Source of the DNA: Streptacidiphilus sp. PB12-B1b
GTDB taxonomy: Bacteria; Actinomycetota; Actinomycetes; Streptomycetales; Streptomycetaceae
Length of the DNA stretch: 64,000 bases
Assembly: GCF_014084125.1 (NCBI RefSeq)
Contig: NZ_CP048405.1
Span: 7,316,001 to 7,380,000 of the forward strand
Direction: 5' to 3'
The notes below the pieces were generated by a model. The model did no database searches. It saw nothing but the letters and a program-made list of their open reading frames with translations, and had not been told where the DNA came from. Shown piece by piece: positions 8,707 through 16,883 of the stretch (its first letter is position 1; each line of letters starts with the position of its first letter). Both the position numbers and the translations under genes were made by a program.

Positions 8707-9203
8707 GAGTGGGCGTCCTTACCGGGGCGGTGGCTGGCGTCGGCGCCGGAGGGGGCGCCGTGGTGGTCGGAGCGCGCGCGCTCCCGGTCGCGGCTGCAGT
8801 CGCGGCAGCGGCCGAAGATGGCGAAGTGCTTCATGTCCGTCTCGAAACCGTGGACGGCCCGCAGGGATTCCACGAACGGCGCGGCGAGCGCCACATCGGT
8901 CTCGGTGACCTGCTCGCAGTCGCGGCAGACCAGGTGCAGGTGCTGGTCGCGGTCGGCCAGGTGGTAGGTCGGCGCGCCGTGGCCCAGGTGGGCGTGCGAG
9001 ACCAGGTCCAGCTCCTCCAGCAGGTCCAGCGTGCGGTAGACCGTGGAGATGTTGACGCCGGTCGCCGTCCGGCGCACCTCGGTGAGGATGTCGTCCGGGG
9101 TGGCGTGCTCCAGCGCGCCCACGGCCTGCAGTACCAGTTGGCGCTGCGGCGTGAGCCGGTAGCCGCGCGCCCGCAAGTCGCTCTGCCAGTCGGTGCCAGT
9201 CAC
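8703..9203 (-). CDS. nur: Nur, nickel-responsive Fur-family repressor
   Basis: A 166-residue Fur-family regulator: winged-helix DNA-binding half (GYRLTPQRQLVLQAV, NISTVYRTLDLL), then a metal-binding dimerisation half (HLHLVCRDC, MKHFAIFGRCRDC). GTG at 9203 is chosen because GAGGGG lies about 7 bases upstream; the further upstream TTG is unlikely. With this start, His70, His72 and His126 fall where I recall the Ni-site of S. coelicolor Nur, and His33, His88 and His90 where I recall its M-site. Position 86, recalled as His in Nur, is Asp here. Nur represses nickel uptake and Fe-superoxide dismutase genes. The stop overlaps the ygfZ start. Confidence 0.88.
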   Translation of the reverse strand: MTGTDWQSDLRARGYRLTPQRQLVLQAVGALEHATPDDILTEVRRTATGVNISTVYRTLDLLEELDLVSHAHLGHGAPTYHLADRDQHLHLVCRDCEQVTETDVALAAPFVESLRAVHGFETDMKHFAIFGRCRDCSRDRERARSDHHGAPSGADASHRPGKDAHS

Positions 9204-9287
9204 TCCCGTGCCCCTCAACCCTCAACGACGACGTCCCGCACCCCCGAGTCTAGGGGGGCGCGGGACGTTCCCTGAAGGGCTCCGCAG

Positions 9288-9890
9288 TCAGCGGAAGAAG
9301 GCGATGCCGTCGTCCGGGAGGTCGGCCACGGACTCGACCAGCTGCGCCGGGTTGAGCACCTTCTTCAGCTGGCCCGACATGTACGGGCGCAGCGGCGTCT
9401 CGGGGGCGGACTTCTCGCCGACCCACATCAGCTCGCCGTTGACCAGGCCGTAGAGCCGCTTGCCGCCGGAGTAGGGGGCGCTGTCGGCGACCCGGGCGAC
9501 GGCGTCGGTGACCAGGTCGATCTGCGGCTTGCCGTCGGCCAGCTCGCCGTACCAGATCTCGACGGTGCCGTCGTCACGCACCAGGGAGCACTCGATCTCG
9601 CGCGTACCGGTGGTGCCGTGCGGGTTGCCGGTGACCCGCCAGAAGCCGGCCTCGTTCTCCAGCGGGCGCACCTTGGCGCCCTCGGAGTCCAGCACCCAGG
9701 TGCGGGAGCGGTACTCGATGAACGGGCGGCCGTCGTGCCGGAAGACCAGCTCCTGGCCGAAGTTGCACTTCTCGGTCTCGGGGTCGCCCTGCCCGGGGAG
9801 CGCGGCGTGCACCCCCGCCCCCTCCCAGGTGCCGAGGAGGAAGGCCAGCGACACGACGTCCTTGTGCAGGCCGGAGGGGATCTCGATCAT
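9288..9890 (-). CDS. Nitrobindin-like heme-binding beta-barrel protein (FABP-like family)
   Basis: A 200-residue protein with the nitrobindin signature LLGTWEGAG near residue 18, then alternating beta strands (FGQELVFRHDGRPFIEYRSRTWVLD, GFWRVTGNPHGTTGTREIE) typical of the ten-stranded FABP-like barrel. Actinobacterial nitrobindins bind ferric heme and isomerise peroxynitrite; heme binding here is inferred from the family. The ATG comes one base after the stop of the upstream 33-residue peptide gene (TGA-C-ATG), so translation is probably coupled. Confidence 0.88.
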   Translation of the reverse strand: MIEIPSGLHKDVVSLAFLLGTWEGAGVHAALPGQGDPETEKCNFGQELVFRHDGRPFIEYRSRTWVLDSEGAKVRPLENEAGFWRVTGNPHGTTGTREIECSLVRDDGTVEIWYGELADGKPQIDLVTDAVARVADSAPYSGGKRLYGLVNGELMWVGEKSAPETPLRPYMSGQLKKVLNPAQLVESVADLPDDGIAFFR

Positions 9891-9891
9891 G

Positions 9892-9993
9892 TCAGCGCTG
9901 GCCCTGGTAGAGCTTCTTCACCGAGTAGGCGGCGAACCAGATGATGACGATGGCCATGATGGCCAGCAAGGTGTCGTAGAAGTCTACGAGCAT
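9892..9993 (-). CDS. 33-residue single-pass membrane peptide upstream of nitrobindin-like gene
   Basis: A small gene of 34 codons. The product begins MLVDFYDTLLAIMAIVII and continues WFAAYSVKKLYQGQR: a hydrophobic helix of about 18 residues followed by a basic C-terminal tail, consistent with one transmembrane segment and the tail in the cytoplasm. GAGGAG lies about 7 bases upstream of the ATG. The stop is separated from the nitrobindin-like start by one base. The good ribosome site, clean membrane pattern and coupling support a real gene, although its function is unknown. Confidence 0.75.
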   Translation of the reverse strand: MLVDFYDTLLAIMAIVIIWFAAYSVKKLYQGQR

Positions 9994-10107
9994 GGTCTGC
10001 TCCTCGTGCGGTGACGGACGGCGGGCGCGCGGTTCCCCAGTCTAATGTGCCCGCACCCGCCGCTCGCGGTGGGCCTCGCCACGCGTCCGCTGCATAGGGT
10101 TGCCCGC

Positions 10108-10470
10108 ATGTCGAAGAAACTGGTTGTCAAGGTCACGGCCGGCGCGGACGCGCCGGAGCGCTGCTCGCAGGCGTTCACGGTGGCGGCGGTCGCCGTCGCC
10201 AGCGGGGTCGAGGTGTCGCTGTGGCTGACCGGCGAGTCCAGCTGGTTCGCCCTGCCCGGCCGGGCGGCCGAGTTCGAGCTGCCGCACGCCGCCCCGCTGC
10301 CCGAGCTGCTGGAGGCGCTGACCGCCGGGGGGCAGGTGACGCTGTGCACGCAGTGCGCGGCCCGGCGCGGGATCACCCAGGAGGACGTGCTGGACGGGGT
10401 CCGGATCGCCGGCGCGCAGGTGTTCGTCAGCGAGATCATGGCGGACGGCGTGCAGGCCCTGGTCTACTGA
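10108..10470 (+). CDS. DsrE family protein
   Basis: A 120-residue protein of the DsrE/TusD-like sulfur-relay fold. It starts MSKKLVVKVTAG, and LCTQCAARRG near residue 80 carries two Cys in a CxxC that is placed like the sulfur-accepting Cys of the family. The fold is a small Rossmann-like alpha/beta domain; physiological partners are not known in streptomycetes. Neighbouring genes (sulfurtransferase and DUF1416 on the opposite strand) also concern sulfur. A strong hairpin follows the stop. Confidence 0.88.
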   Translation: MSKKLVVKVTAGADAPERCSQAFTVAAVAVASGVEVSLWLTGESSWFALPGRAAEFELPHAAPLPELLEALTAGGQVTLCTQCAARRGITQEDVLDGVRIAGAQVFVSEIMADGVQALVY

Positions 10471-10487
10471 CCGGGCCCACCGAACAG

Positions 10488-10524
10488 CCGTCGCCCCGCC
10501 CGGGCGGACCGGGCGGGGCGACGG
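10488..10524. terminator. Bidirectional terminator hairpin between dsrE and DUF1416 genes
   Basis: A perfect 14-bp stem (10488-10501 with 10511-10524; arm CCGTCGCCCCGCCC) encloses a 9-base loop. It lies between two convergent genes. There is no T-run, which is normal for streptomycete terminators. Confidence 0.8.
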
Positions 10525-10541
10525 GGTACGACCTGGTGGTG

Positions 10542-10832
10542 TCAGACCGCGATGGCGACCTCGGCCACCGCGCCGCGGGTCGCGGCGACGACCCGGTCCA
10601 CGGTCGCGCCGGGGATGAGCGCGCGCAGCGTCCAGGTGCCGGGGGCGGCGAAGAACCGGAACTGGCCGGTCGCGGAGGTGGGCACCTCGGCGGTGAACTC
10701 GCCGCCCTCGTCCAGCAGCCGCACGTAGCCGCTGACGGGCTCGCCGTCGCGGGTCACCGAGCCCTGGATGATCGTCTCACTCGCCACGTCAACTCCTGCA
10801 AGATCGGGGCCGCCGGCCTTCGCACCACACAT
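10542..10832 (-). CDS. DUF1416 domain protein
   Basis: A 96-residue protein starting MCGAKAGGP and ending in a beta-sandwich-like pattern (SETIIQGSVTRDGEPVSGYVRLLD, TGQFRFFAAPGTWTLRAL) resembling a prealbumin/carboxypeptidase-regulatory-like fold. DUF1416 genes regularly follow thiosulfate sulfurtransferase genes in actinobacteria, as here (32-base gap). The single Cys2 is conserved in members I recall. Function unknown; the association suggests sulfur transfer. Confidence 0.9.
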   Translation of the reverse strand: MCGAKAGGPDLAGVDVASETIIQGSVTRDGEPVSGYVRLLDEGGEFTAEVPTSATGQFRFFAAPGTWTLRALIPGATVDRVVAATRGAVAEVAIAV

Positions 10833-10864
10833 GTCTTTGGGTCTCCTTAGGGGTGGGCCGGGAC

Positions 10865-11707
10865 TCAGTTGGAGCCGAGCTCGATCGGCACGCCCACGAG
10901 GCTGCCGTACTCGGTCCAGGAGCCGTCGTAGTTCTTGACGTTGGTCTGGCCGAGCAGCTGGTGCAGCACGAACCAGGTGAGCGCGGAGCGCTCGCCGATG
11001 CGGCAGTAGGCGATGGTGTCCTTGCCGAGGTCGACGTTCTCGGCCTCGTACAGGGCCTTCAGTTCCTCGTCCGACTTGAACGTGCCGTCGTCGTTGGCGT
11101 TCTTCGACCACGGGATGTTGCGGGCGCTGGGCACGTGGCCGGGGCGCTGCGACTGCTCCTGCGGGAGGTGCGCCGGGGCGAGCAGGCGGCCGGAGAACTC
11201 GTCCGGCGAACGCACGTCGACCAGGTTCTTGTTGCCGATGGCGGCCACGACGTCGTCGCGGAAGGCGCGGATGGAGGTGTCCTGGGCCTGCGCCTGGTAG
11301 TGGGTGGCCGGGCGGTCGGGGACCTCGGAGCCGTCGACCAGGTCGCGGGAGTCGAGCTCCCACTTCTTGCGGCCGCCGTCGAGCAGGCGGACGTCGCCGT
11401 GGCCGTAGAGCTTGAAGTACCAGAACGCGTAGGAGGCGAACCAGTTGTTGTTGCCGCCGTAGAGCACGACGGTGTCGTCGTTGGCGATGCCCTTGGCGGA
11501 CAGCAGCGCCTCGAAGCCGGCCTGGTCGACGAAGTCGCGGCGGACCGGGTCCTGGAGGTCCTTCTTCCAGTCGATCCGGACGGCGTTGCGGATGTGGTTC
11601 TTGTCGTAGGCGGCGGTGTCCTCGTCGACCTCGACCACGACGACCTTGGGGTCGTCCAGGTGGTCCTGGACCCAGTCGGCGCTTACGAGTACGTCACTGC
11701 GGCTCAT
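10865..11707 (-). CDS. sseA: Thiosulfate/3-mercaptopyruvate sulfurtransferase (double rhodanese)
   Basis: A 280-residue tandem rhodanese. The N-terminal domain is inactive; the C-terminal domain holds the catalytic loop CRIGERS within YCRIGERSALTWF, the form typical of actinobacterial CysA/SseA enzymes. It transfers sulfane sulfur from thiosulfate or mercaptopyruvate to cyanide or thiol acceptors. ATG at 11707 is preferred, with GGAG about 10 bases upstream; two in-frame ATGs lie just before it. It forms an operon with DUF1416 and lies 132 bases after a Cys-containing leader peptide gene, so attenuation by cysteine supply is plausible. Confidence 0.92.
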   Translation of the reverse strand: MSRSDVLVSADWVQDHLDDPKVVVVEVDEDTAAYDKNHIRNAVRIDWKKDLQDPVRRDFVDQAGFEALLSAKGIANDDTVVLYGGNNNWFASYAFWYFKLYGHGDVRLLDGGRKKWELDSRDLVDGSEVPDRPATHYQAQAQDTSIRAFRDDVVAAIGNKNLVDVRSPDEFSGRLLAPAHLPQEQSQRPGHVPSARNIPWSKNANDDGTFKSDEELKALYEAENVDLGKDTIAYCRIGERSALTWFVLHQLLGQTNVKNYDGSWTEYGSLVGVPIELGSN

Positions 11708-11839
11708 CGGGGGATTCTCCATCCGGGGCAATTGCGGAAGGGTCGCCGCGCGCAGGGTTGTCCGAAGGGGAGGCTCGGATGGTGAGACGGCGCGGCAGGG
11801 ATCAGATCAGCGGACGTGCGGAGGCCGCGAAGGACCCCG

Positions 11840-11920
11840 TCAGCGCATTCGACAGAGGCAGGCAGCCACGCGGCACAGGTCGACCGCCCGCCGCTTCGTG
11901 AGATCTACCTGTCGCTTCAT
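11840..11920 (-). CDS. Cys-rich leader peptide of the sulfurtransferase operon
   Basis: A 26-residue peptide starting MKRQVDLTKRRAVDL and ending CRVAACLCRMR, with three Cys codons (TGC, TGC, TGT) within the last eleven codons. Its stop is 132 bases before the sulfurtransferase start on the same strand. Short peptides with a basic stretch followed by DLCRVAxCLCR are found upstream of sulfur-assimilation genes in many actinobacteria and are annotated as putative leader peptides; ribosome stalling at Cys codons is thought to control the downstream genes. That mechanism is inferred, not shown, here. Confidence 0.8.
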   Translation of the reverse strand: MKRQVDLTKRRAVDLCRVAACLCRMR

Positions 11921-11958
11921 GCTGTCGATGCTAGGCAACGAGGACGGCGCTGTCATTG

Positions 11959-11979
11959 ATGTCTTGAATAGTGAGACAT
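11959..11979. promoter_or_regulatory. Inverted repeat upstream of the Cys leader peptide
   Basis: The arms ATGTCT (11959-11964) and AGACAT (11974-11979) are separated by nine bases in an unusually A+T-rich tract. They lie 39-59 bases upstream of the leader start. A second short palindrome, CATAT-TG-ATATG, lies at 11989-12000. The positions suit an operator or promoter for the leader-sulfurtransferase operon. No regulator can be assigned. Confidence 0.4.
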
Positions 11980-12197
11980 AATGCTCCGCATATTGATATG
12001 AGGGGCGGCCCGGCGGGCGTCCGGCCACCCCGGCAGGCTGCGCCCGAACCCTCGGCGGCCCCGCGGGCCCGATCCGGCGGGACGAAGGTGGACACTCCGT
12101 CTCGCCGATCGGACGCGACAGGGACGCGTCGGGGCCCGCACCGCGAAGGTGCGGGCGTCCGGGCGCGGCCCGCTCCCAGTCTGGGCCCTGCCCGGGG

Positions 12198-12923
12198 TCA
12201 GTCGCTGGTGCTGCTCAGCGACACGCCGGTCCCGGACACGCTCACCGCGATGCCGTCCGGCTCGGCCTGGATCCGGGCCAGCTTGAGCCCGCTGGGCAGG
12301 CCCGACAGCCGGAACTGGGGCTCCAGCATGGCGCCCGCCGCCTGCAGCGCGGCGACGCCCAGCGCGGAGGCGCTGTCGCCGCCGGTGATGCCGCTGATGT
12401 CGGCCAGGCCGATGGTGTCGCCGTTCACCACGTTCACGTCCGCCGTCCCGGAGAGCGCCTGCTTGCCGAAGAACGGCAGGTCCACCGTGGCCGAGACCTT
12501 CACCTTGCTGTCGCCGCCGTAGCTCAGGGCCGGGTGGCTGGGCAGCGCGGCGGTCAGATCGGCGTACGAGATGACCGCCGTACCGGTGGCGGTGTCGGCC
12601 ACCGCCGTGGAGTAGTCGTTCTCCAGCCGGACGCCCTTCAGGTCGGCCTCGAAGTCCTGCAGCGTGACGTTCGGGCCGCCGCTCGTGCCGTGCACGGTCA
12701 TGCCGGTGGCGTGCACCTTGACCTCGTCCAGCTTGCCGCCCGCCAGCTGGGTCAGGAACGGGAAGCCCTCGATGCTCACACTCGGCTTCTGCGCCAGCCC
12801 CCGGGCCGTCTGCAGCTTGTCGGCGACCTGCGACTGGGCGACGTGGACGGCGATCCGGTCCGCGGCTACGAACAGCCCGAACAGGATCACCAGGACGATG
12901 ATCGTACGTCGTATGGCACGCAT
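12198..12923 (-). CDS. LmeA family (DUF2993) lipid-binding periplasmic protein
   Basis: A 241-residue protein. One N-terminal membrane anchor or signal (residues 5-25, RRTIIVLVILFGLFVAAD) is followed by a DUF2993/LmeA domain: IEGFPFLTQLAGGKLDEVKVHATGM is the family hallmark. LmeA in mycobacteria binds phospholipid and helps mannan elongation; in streptomycetes the role is unknown. The terminal segment (GTGVSLSSTSD) closes the domain. It is monocistronic. Confidence 0.85.
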   Translation of the reverse strand: MRAIRRTIIVLVILFGLFVAADRIAVHVAQSQVADKLQTARGLAQKPSVSIEGFPFLTQLAGGKLDEVKVHATGMTVHGTSGGPNVTLQDFEADLKGVRLENDYSTAVADTATGTAVISYADLTAALPSHPALSYGGDSKVKVSATVDLPFFGKQALSGTADVNVVNGDTIGLADISGITGGDSASALGVAALQAAGAMLEPQFRLSGLPSGLKLARIQAEPDGIAVSVSGTGVSLSSTSD

Positions 12924-13137
12924 GTGGGATTCCCTCCGTGGCCTCGCCCGGGGAGACGCCGGGCCGGGCAACCTCGGTTGCCCGGCCCCTTCGCCCGCTC
13001 CCAGTACGCCCGCTCCAGTGTGACCCAGGCGCCGGACCGTCCGGTCGCCCGGTCGCCGGTCGCTCAGGCGCTCGACCCGGACGGCCCGGACGGCCGGCGC
13101 CCGGTGCCGGACGCCCGGCCGGCAGTCGTCTGCCCGC

Positions 13138-15500
13138 TCAGCGCGCGAGCAGCCGCCCGGCCAGGTAGACCACCGGCGCCGCGCAGGCCAGCGGCACCGC
13201 GATCCCGGCGGTGAAGTGCACGAATCGCGACGGGAAGTCGTACGCCGCGACCCGGCGTCCGACCAGCGCGCAGGCCCCGGCCGCCAGGCCGACCAGCGCG
13301 CCGTCCAGGCCCAGGCCGGTCGCGCTGCCCACCGCCGCACCGCACAGCAGCCCCGCCACCGCGCCCGCGCCGAAACCCACCGGCGCCGGTACCCGGGGCA
13401 CCGCCGACACCAGCGTCGCCGCGCCGGCGGCCAGCGCGCCGGCGGTGACCACCGCGCCGGTCGACCAGCCGTGACGGGTCAGCGTCGCCGCCGCCGGATA
13501 GGCCCCGGCCAGCACCGTCATCAGCGTGGCCGAGGCACTGACGGTCAGCGCGTAGAAACGCTCGTCCGGATTGCTCGGGCGGAAGATCTGCAGGATCAGC
13601 ACCAGCAGGAAGAACCCGCCGAGCGTGCCCGCCAGCACCGCCGGAGCGGTGCCGCCGCCCGCGGCCAGCATCGCCGCATCCGCGGTGAAGCCGCCCAGGG
13701 CGGCCAGGGCGATGCCCTGCCGGGCGGGCCACATGCCGTTCAGCCGGAACCACCCGGCGGCGGTCACCGCCTGCAGCAGCAGCGTCGGCACGACCACGGC
13801 CGTCCGCCCGAGGAGCGCGGCCAGCGCGATCAGCACCGCCAGACCGAGGGTCGCCGCGGCGGGCTGCAGCCCCGGATCGATGATCGGCGACCCCTTGCGC
13901 GCCGCCGGAACCGGCGCGGCGGCAGGCGCGGGCACCGCGAACGGGGCCTGCGGCCCGGTCGGCTGCGCGGCGGCGAACGCCTCGCGCAGCGACCCGCCGG
14001 GCTCCGCTCCGAGCGGCGCCGGAGGCGGCGGCGCGAACGCCCCCGCCGGGCCGGTCGGCTGCGCCGAGGTGAACGCCTCCCGGAACGACGCCGGCGGCCC
14101 GTACGCCACCGGCGCATCCGCCCACCCCCCGGCCTCCGGCGCAACCGCGCCCCCAGCCCCGGACGCGGACGCGGACGCGGACGCCGGATCGGACACCTGC
14201 CCAGCCCCGGCCCCGAACGCATAACCACCGACCTGCGCCGCACCCGGCCCCGACGCCTGCCCAGCCCCGGACGCGGGCGAGTACCCACCGGCCTGCGCCG
14301 GGCCCGCCCCCGGATAACCGGTGCCCTGGCCGGGCGCGAAGCCCCCACCCTGGCCCGACGCGGGCGCGCCGGCCGGGGACGGCCCGGAGCCGAGGTGATC
14401 GGTGCCCGCGCCGGGATAGCCACTCGTCCCGGCCGGGCCCGCGCCCGGTGGGAAGGGACCAGGACCGTGCGACGGCGCGCCGGAGCCCGGACCCGCGCCG
14501 GGCGGGAAGCCCGCGCCCTGGTCCGACGCGGGCGCGCCAGTCGGGAAGGGGCCGGGGCCGTGCGACGGCGCGCCAGCGCCCGGACCGGCACCGGGCGGGA
14601 AGTTGGCGGTCTGGCCGGGGGCCGGCGTGCCGGGCGGGAAGGGGCCGGGGTGATCGGTGCCCGCGCCGGGATGGCCACCGGCCACGGCCGGGCCTTGGCC
14701 TGGCGGGAAGGGGCCGGACGGTGGGGTGGCGGAGTTGGGGCCCTGGCCCGGGGGAAAGGCGGTGGACTGGGCGTAGGGGGAGGCGGTCGGGCCGGAGGTG
14801 TAGGGGGCAGCGGGTTGGTACGGGTGCTGCTGGGCCGGGGGCGCCGCCTGCGGCTGCCAGCCGGGGGCGGGGTGGAGCGGGCCGAGGGCGCGTAGCCGTC
14901 CGGCGCCGGAGCGGCGGACGGCTGCTCCCAGTGCTGCGGCCAGGCCGCGGCCTGCTGCGGGTCGGGCTGCGGCTGCTGCTGGGCCTGCGCCTGCGGGTGC
15001 TGCGGCGCGGCCTGCTGCTGCGGGTGCGGTGGGGCCTGTTGCGGGTGCGGCTGCGGACCCTGCTGGAATTGCGGCGCGAACCGCTGCGGCTGCTGCTGCG
15101 CGAACTGCTGCTGCTGGGCTTGCGCCTGTGGGTGCTGCGGAGCGGGCTGCTGGTGCGGGTGTTGCTGGGCCTGGAGGTGCGGCGGGTGCTGCTGGTACTG
15201 CGGTGCGGGCTGCTGTGGCTGCTGGTGGGCCTGTGGGGGGACGTGGACCTCGCCGGTGGCGTACTTCTCGTGGATCTGGCCGAAGCGCGAGGTCGGCGGC
15301 GGCTGCGCCGGGTCGGCGGCGAAGGCCGGGCCCTGGTCCGGGACGGGCGGCAGGTAGGCCGTGGCCTCGGCGTCGTCGGAGGTGAACGGCGGCTGCCCCG
15401 GACGGGCCTGCGGCTGCGGCTGGGGCTGCGCCTGGGGCTGATGCTGCGGCCCGGGCTGGGCCTGCGGCTGGGGGTTTTGCTGGGAGTAGTAGTCGGACAT
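13138..15500 (-). CDS. Pro/Gln-rich polytopic membrane protein of unknown function, with a frame break
   Basis: The product starts at ATG 15498-15500 as MSDYYSQQNPQPQAQ. About 205 residues of Gln/Pro-rich sequence follow, then a long Gly/Pro tract with repeated PFPPG and PGAG units, then a C-terminal domain with about seven hydrophobic segments (13140-13860), including GLAVLIALAALLGRTAVVV and GTLGGFFLLVLILQIF. The N-terminal frame (through DGYAPSA) and the C-terminal frame (from LHPAPGWQPQ) do not match: a -1 step is needed at about 14878-14888. Restoring one base there gives one continuous protein. It starts 9 bases after the MoaD-like gene ends and is probably co-transcribed with it. Confidence 0.75.
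14230..14760 (-). repeat. Degenerate Gly/Pro coding repeats inside the membrane protein gene
   Basis: This stretch encodes many imperfect repeats such as GPFPPGQGP, GPGPFPPGAGP, YPGAGTDH and APASGQG. At the DNA level, related blocks recur every 50-70 bases. Such tracts expand and contract easily and are prone to assembly error. Confidence 0.7.
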
Positions 15501-15508
15501 GGTCCGCG

Positions 15509-15814
15509 TCACCCGCCCGCGAAGGGGGGGAGGACCTCGACCACGCCGCCCTCGACCAGGTGGACGTCCGCATGGTCGCGGCCGCCGACCGGGGCGCCGT
15601 CGACCAGGAACGAGCACATGCCGAGGACGCGCTCGAAGCGGGGCTGGTCGGCGTGGAGCCGCCGGGCCGCGTCCAAGGCCTCCTGGAGCGTCGCCGCCCG
15701 ATAGGGCTCCTCGCCCGTACCGGCCTCGGCCTTGGCCGCCGCCCAGTAGCGGATCACACCGCTCCGTGCCGCGTCGGCCGGTCCGGTGTCGGTGACCGAC
15801 GTCGTCCCGGCCAT
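15509..15814 (-). CDS. MoaD/ThiS family sulfur-carrier protein
   Basis: A 101-residue beta-grasp protein ending VEVLPPFAGG; the C-terminal GG is the thiocarboxylation site of MoaD/ThiS-type carriers. IRYWAAAKAEAG matches the first beta strand of MoaD. The ATG at 15814 has GGAGGAG about 6 bases upstream; a longer in-frame form exists but lacks that site. No MoaE, MoeB or ThiF homologue lies nearby, so the pathway (molybdopterin or other) is not resolved. Confidence 0.88.
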   Translation of the reverse strand: MAGTTSVTDTGPADAARSGVIRYWAAAKAEAGTGEEPYRAATLQEALDAARRLHADQPRFERVLGMCSFLVDGAPVGGRDHADVHLVEGGVVEVLPPFAGG

Positions 15815-15873
15815 CTCACCCTCCTCCGTGGAAGCTCGCATCGGGACATCATGTCTCGTCCGTCGGGTTGCCG

Positions 15874-16683
15874 TCACCGCGCACCCGCCAGCCACTCGCC
15901 CACGCGTTCGATCAGCGCGTCCGGCGCGGAGTTCTCGGCGTGCCCGAATCCGGCCTCGATCCACAGCTCGGCATGGTCCGGCCCGGCCGCCTCGTACAGC
16001 GAGCGCGGGTGGTCCAGCGGGAAGTACGGGTCGGTGTCACCGTGGACCACCAGCAGCGGAATGCCCAGCGCGGGCAGCAGCGCGGCGGCGGCCACCGGGG
16101 GCAGCGGCGGCTGCGGCCACTCCTGCGGGTCGATCCGGGTGCGCAGCCCCACCCGCCCGACGACCCGGCCCAGCGGCCGCATCACCACCCAGTGCAGCCG
16201 CCGCATCGGCACCGTCCCCCGGTAGTACCAGCGGGCCGGGGCGCTGACGGCGGCCACCGCGTCCACCCCCTGGTGCAGCGCGGCGTGCCGCAGCACCACC
16301 GCCCCGCCCATGGAGAAGCCGAGCGTGACCACCCGGCGGTAGCCCAGCGAGCGGGCCCACGCGACGGCCGCCTGGACGTCCAGCACCTCCCGGTCGCCGA
16401 CGGTGGAGAGCCCGGCCGAGCGTCCGTGCCCCCGGAACGAGAAGGTGACCACGCCGGCGTACCCGGTCAGCAGCGCCGCCGCGCGCCGCACCGCCGGGCG
16501 CTCGACCGCCCCGGAGAAGCCGTGCGCCAGCACGACGGCGACCTCCGCGCCGGGCGTCCTCGGCGGGCTGTACGCGGCGTGCAGCCGCACCCCGTCGGCG
16601 GTGGAGAGGAGCGCCTCAGCAGGCGCGCTCCACGGGCGTACGCCCCCCTCGTTCCTGGTCAGACTCTTCGCCCTGGGGTCCAT
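15874..16683 (-). CDS. Alpha/beta hydrolase
   Basis: A 269-residue hydrolase. Nucleophile elbow GFSMGG; acid in [11 protein letters not shown]; His in [10 protein letters not shown] near the end, giving a complete Ser-Asp-His triad. An oxyanion segment LAHGFSG lies near the N-terminus. The substrate is unknown; the family includes esterases and acylglycerol lipases. The start is ATG 16683, with AAGGAG 9-10 bases upstream; the reading frame continues upstream, but that part has no support. It is divergent from glnR. Confidence 0.88.
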   Translation of the reverse strand: MDPRAKSLTRNEGGVRPWSAPAEALLSTADGVRLHAAYSPPRTPGAEVAVVLAHGFSGAVERPAVRRAAALLTGYAGVVTFSFRGHGRSAGLSTVGDREVLDVQAAVAWARSLGYRRVVTLGFSMGGAVVLRHAALHQGVDAVAAVSAPARWYYRGTVPMRRLHWVVMRPLGRVVGRVGLRTRIDPQEWPQPPLPPVAAAALLPALGIPLLVVHGDTDPYFPLDHPRSLYEAAGPDHAELWIEAGFGHAENSAPDALIERVGEWLAGAR

Positions 16684-16883
16684 GTGGGCTATTCTCCTTC
16701 TCCAAGGGATCCGGGCAGAGTCGCCCCCGGGTCCTTTTGTGCATTCAGCAGCTGAACGCACAGTCCGTCCATCGCCTTGTCGCGCGGCTCGACGCATGGC
16801 CGGTGGTGCGCACAGTGCGGTGTGCCCGCCGGGGATACCGGAGTTACCAGCCCTCCGTCACCCGGAAAGGGGACTACCCGGGT

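Noticed and set aside
16840-16875. Possible GlnR box in front of glnR (GTTAC ... GTCAC ... GGAAA)
   Set aside because: The spacing does not fit the GTNAC-N6-GAAAC consensus, so self-regulation cannot be claimed.
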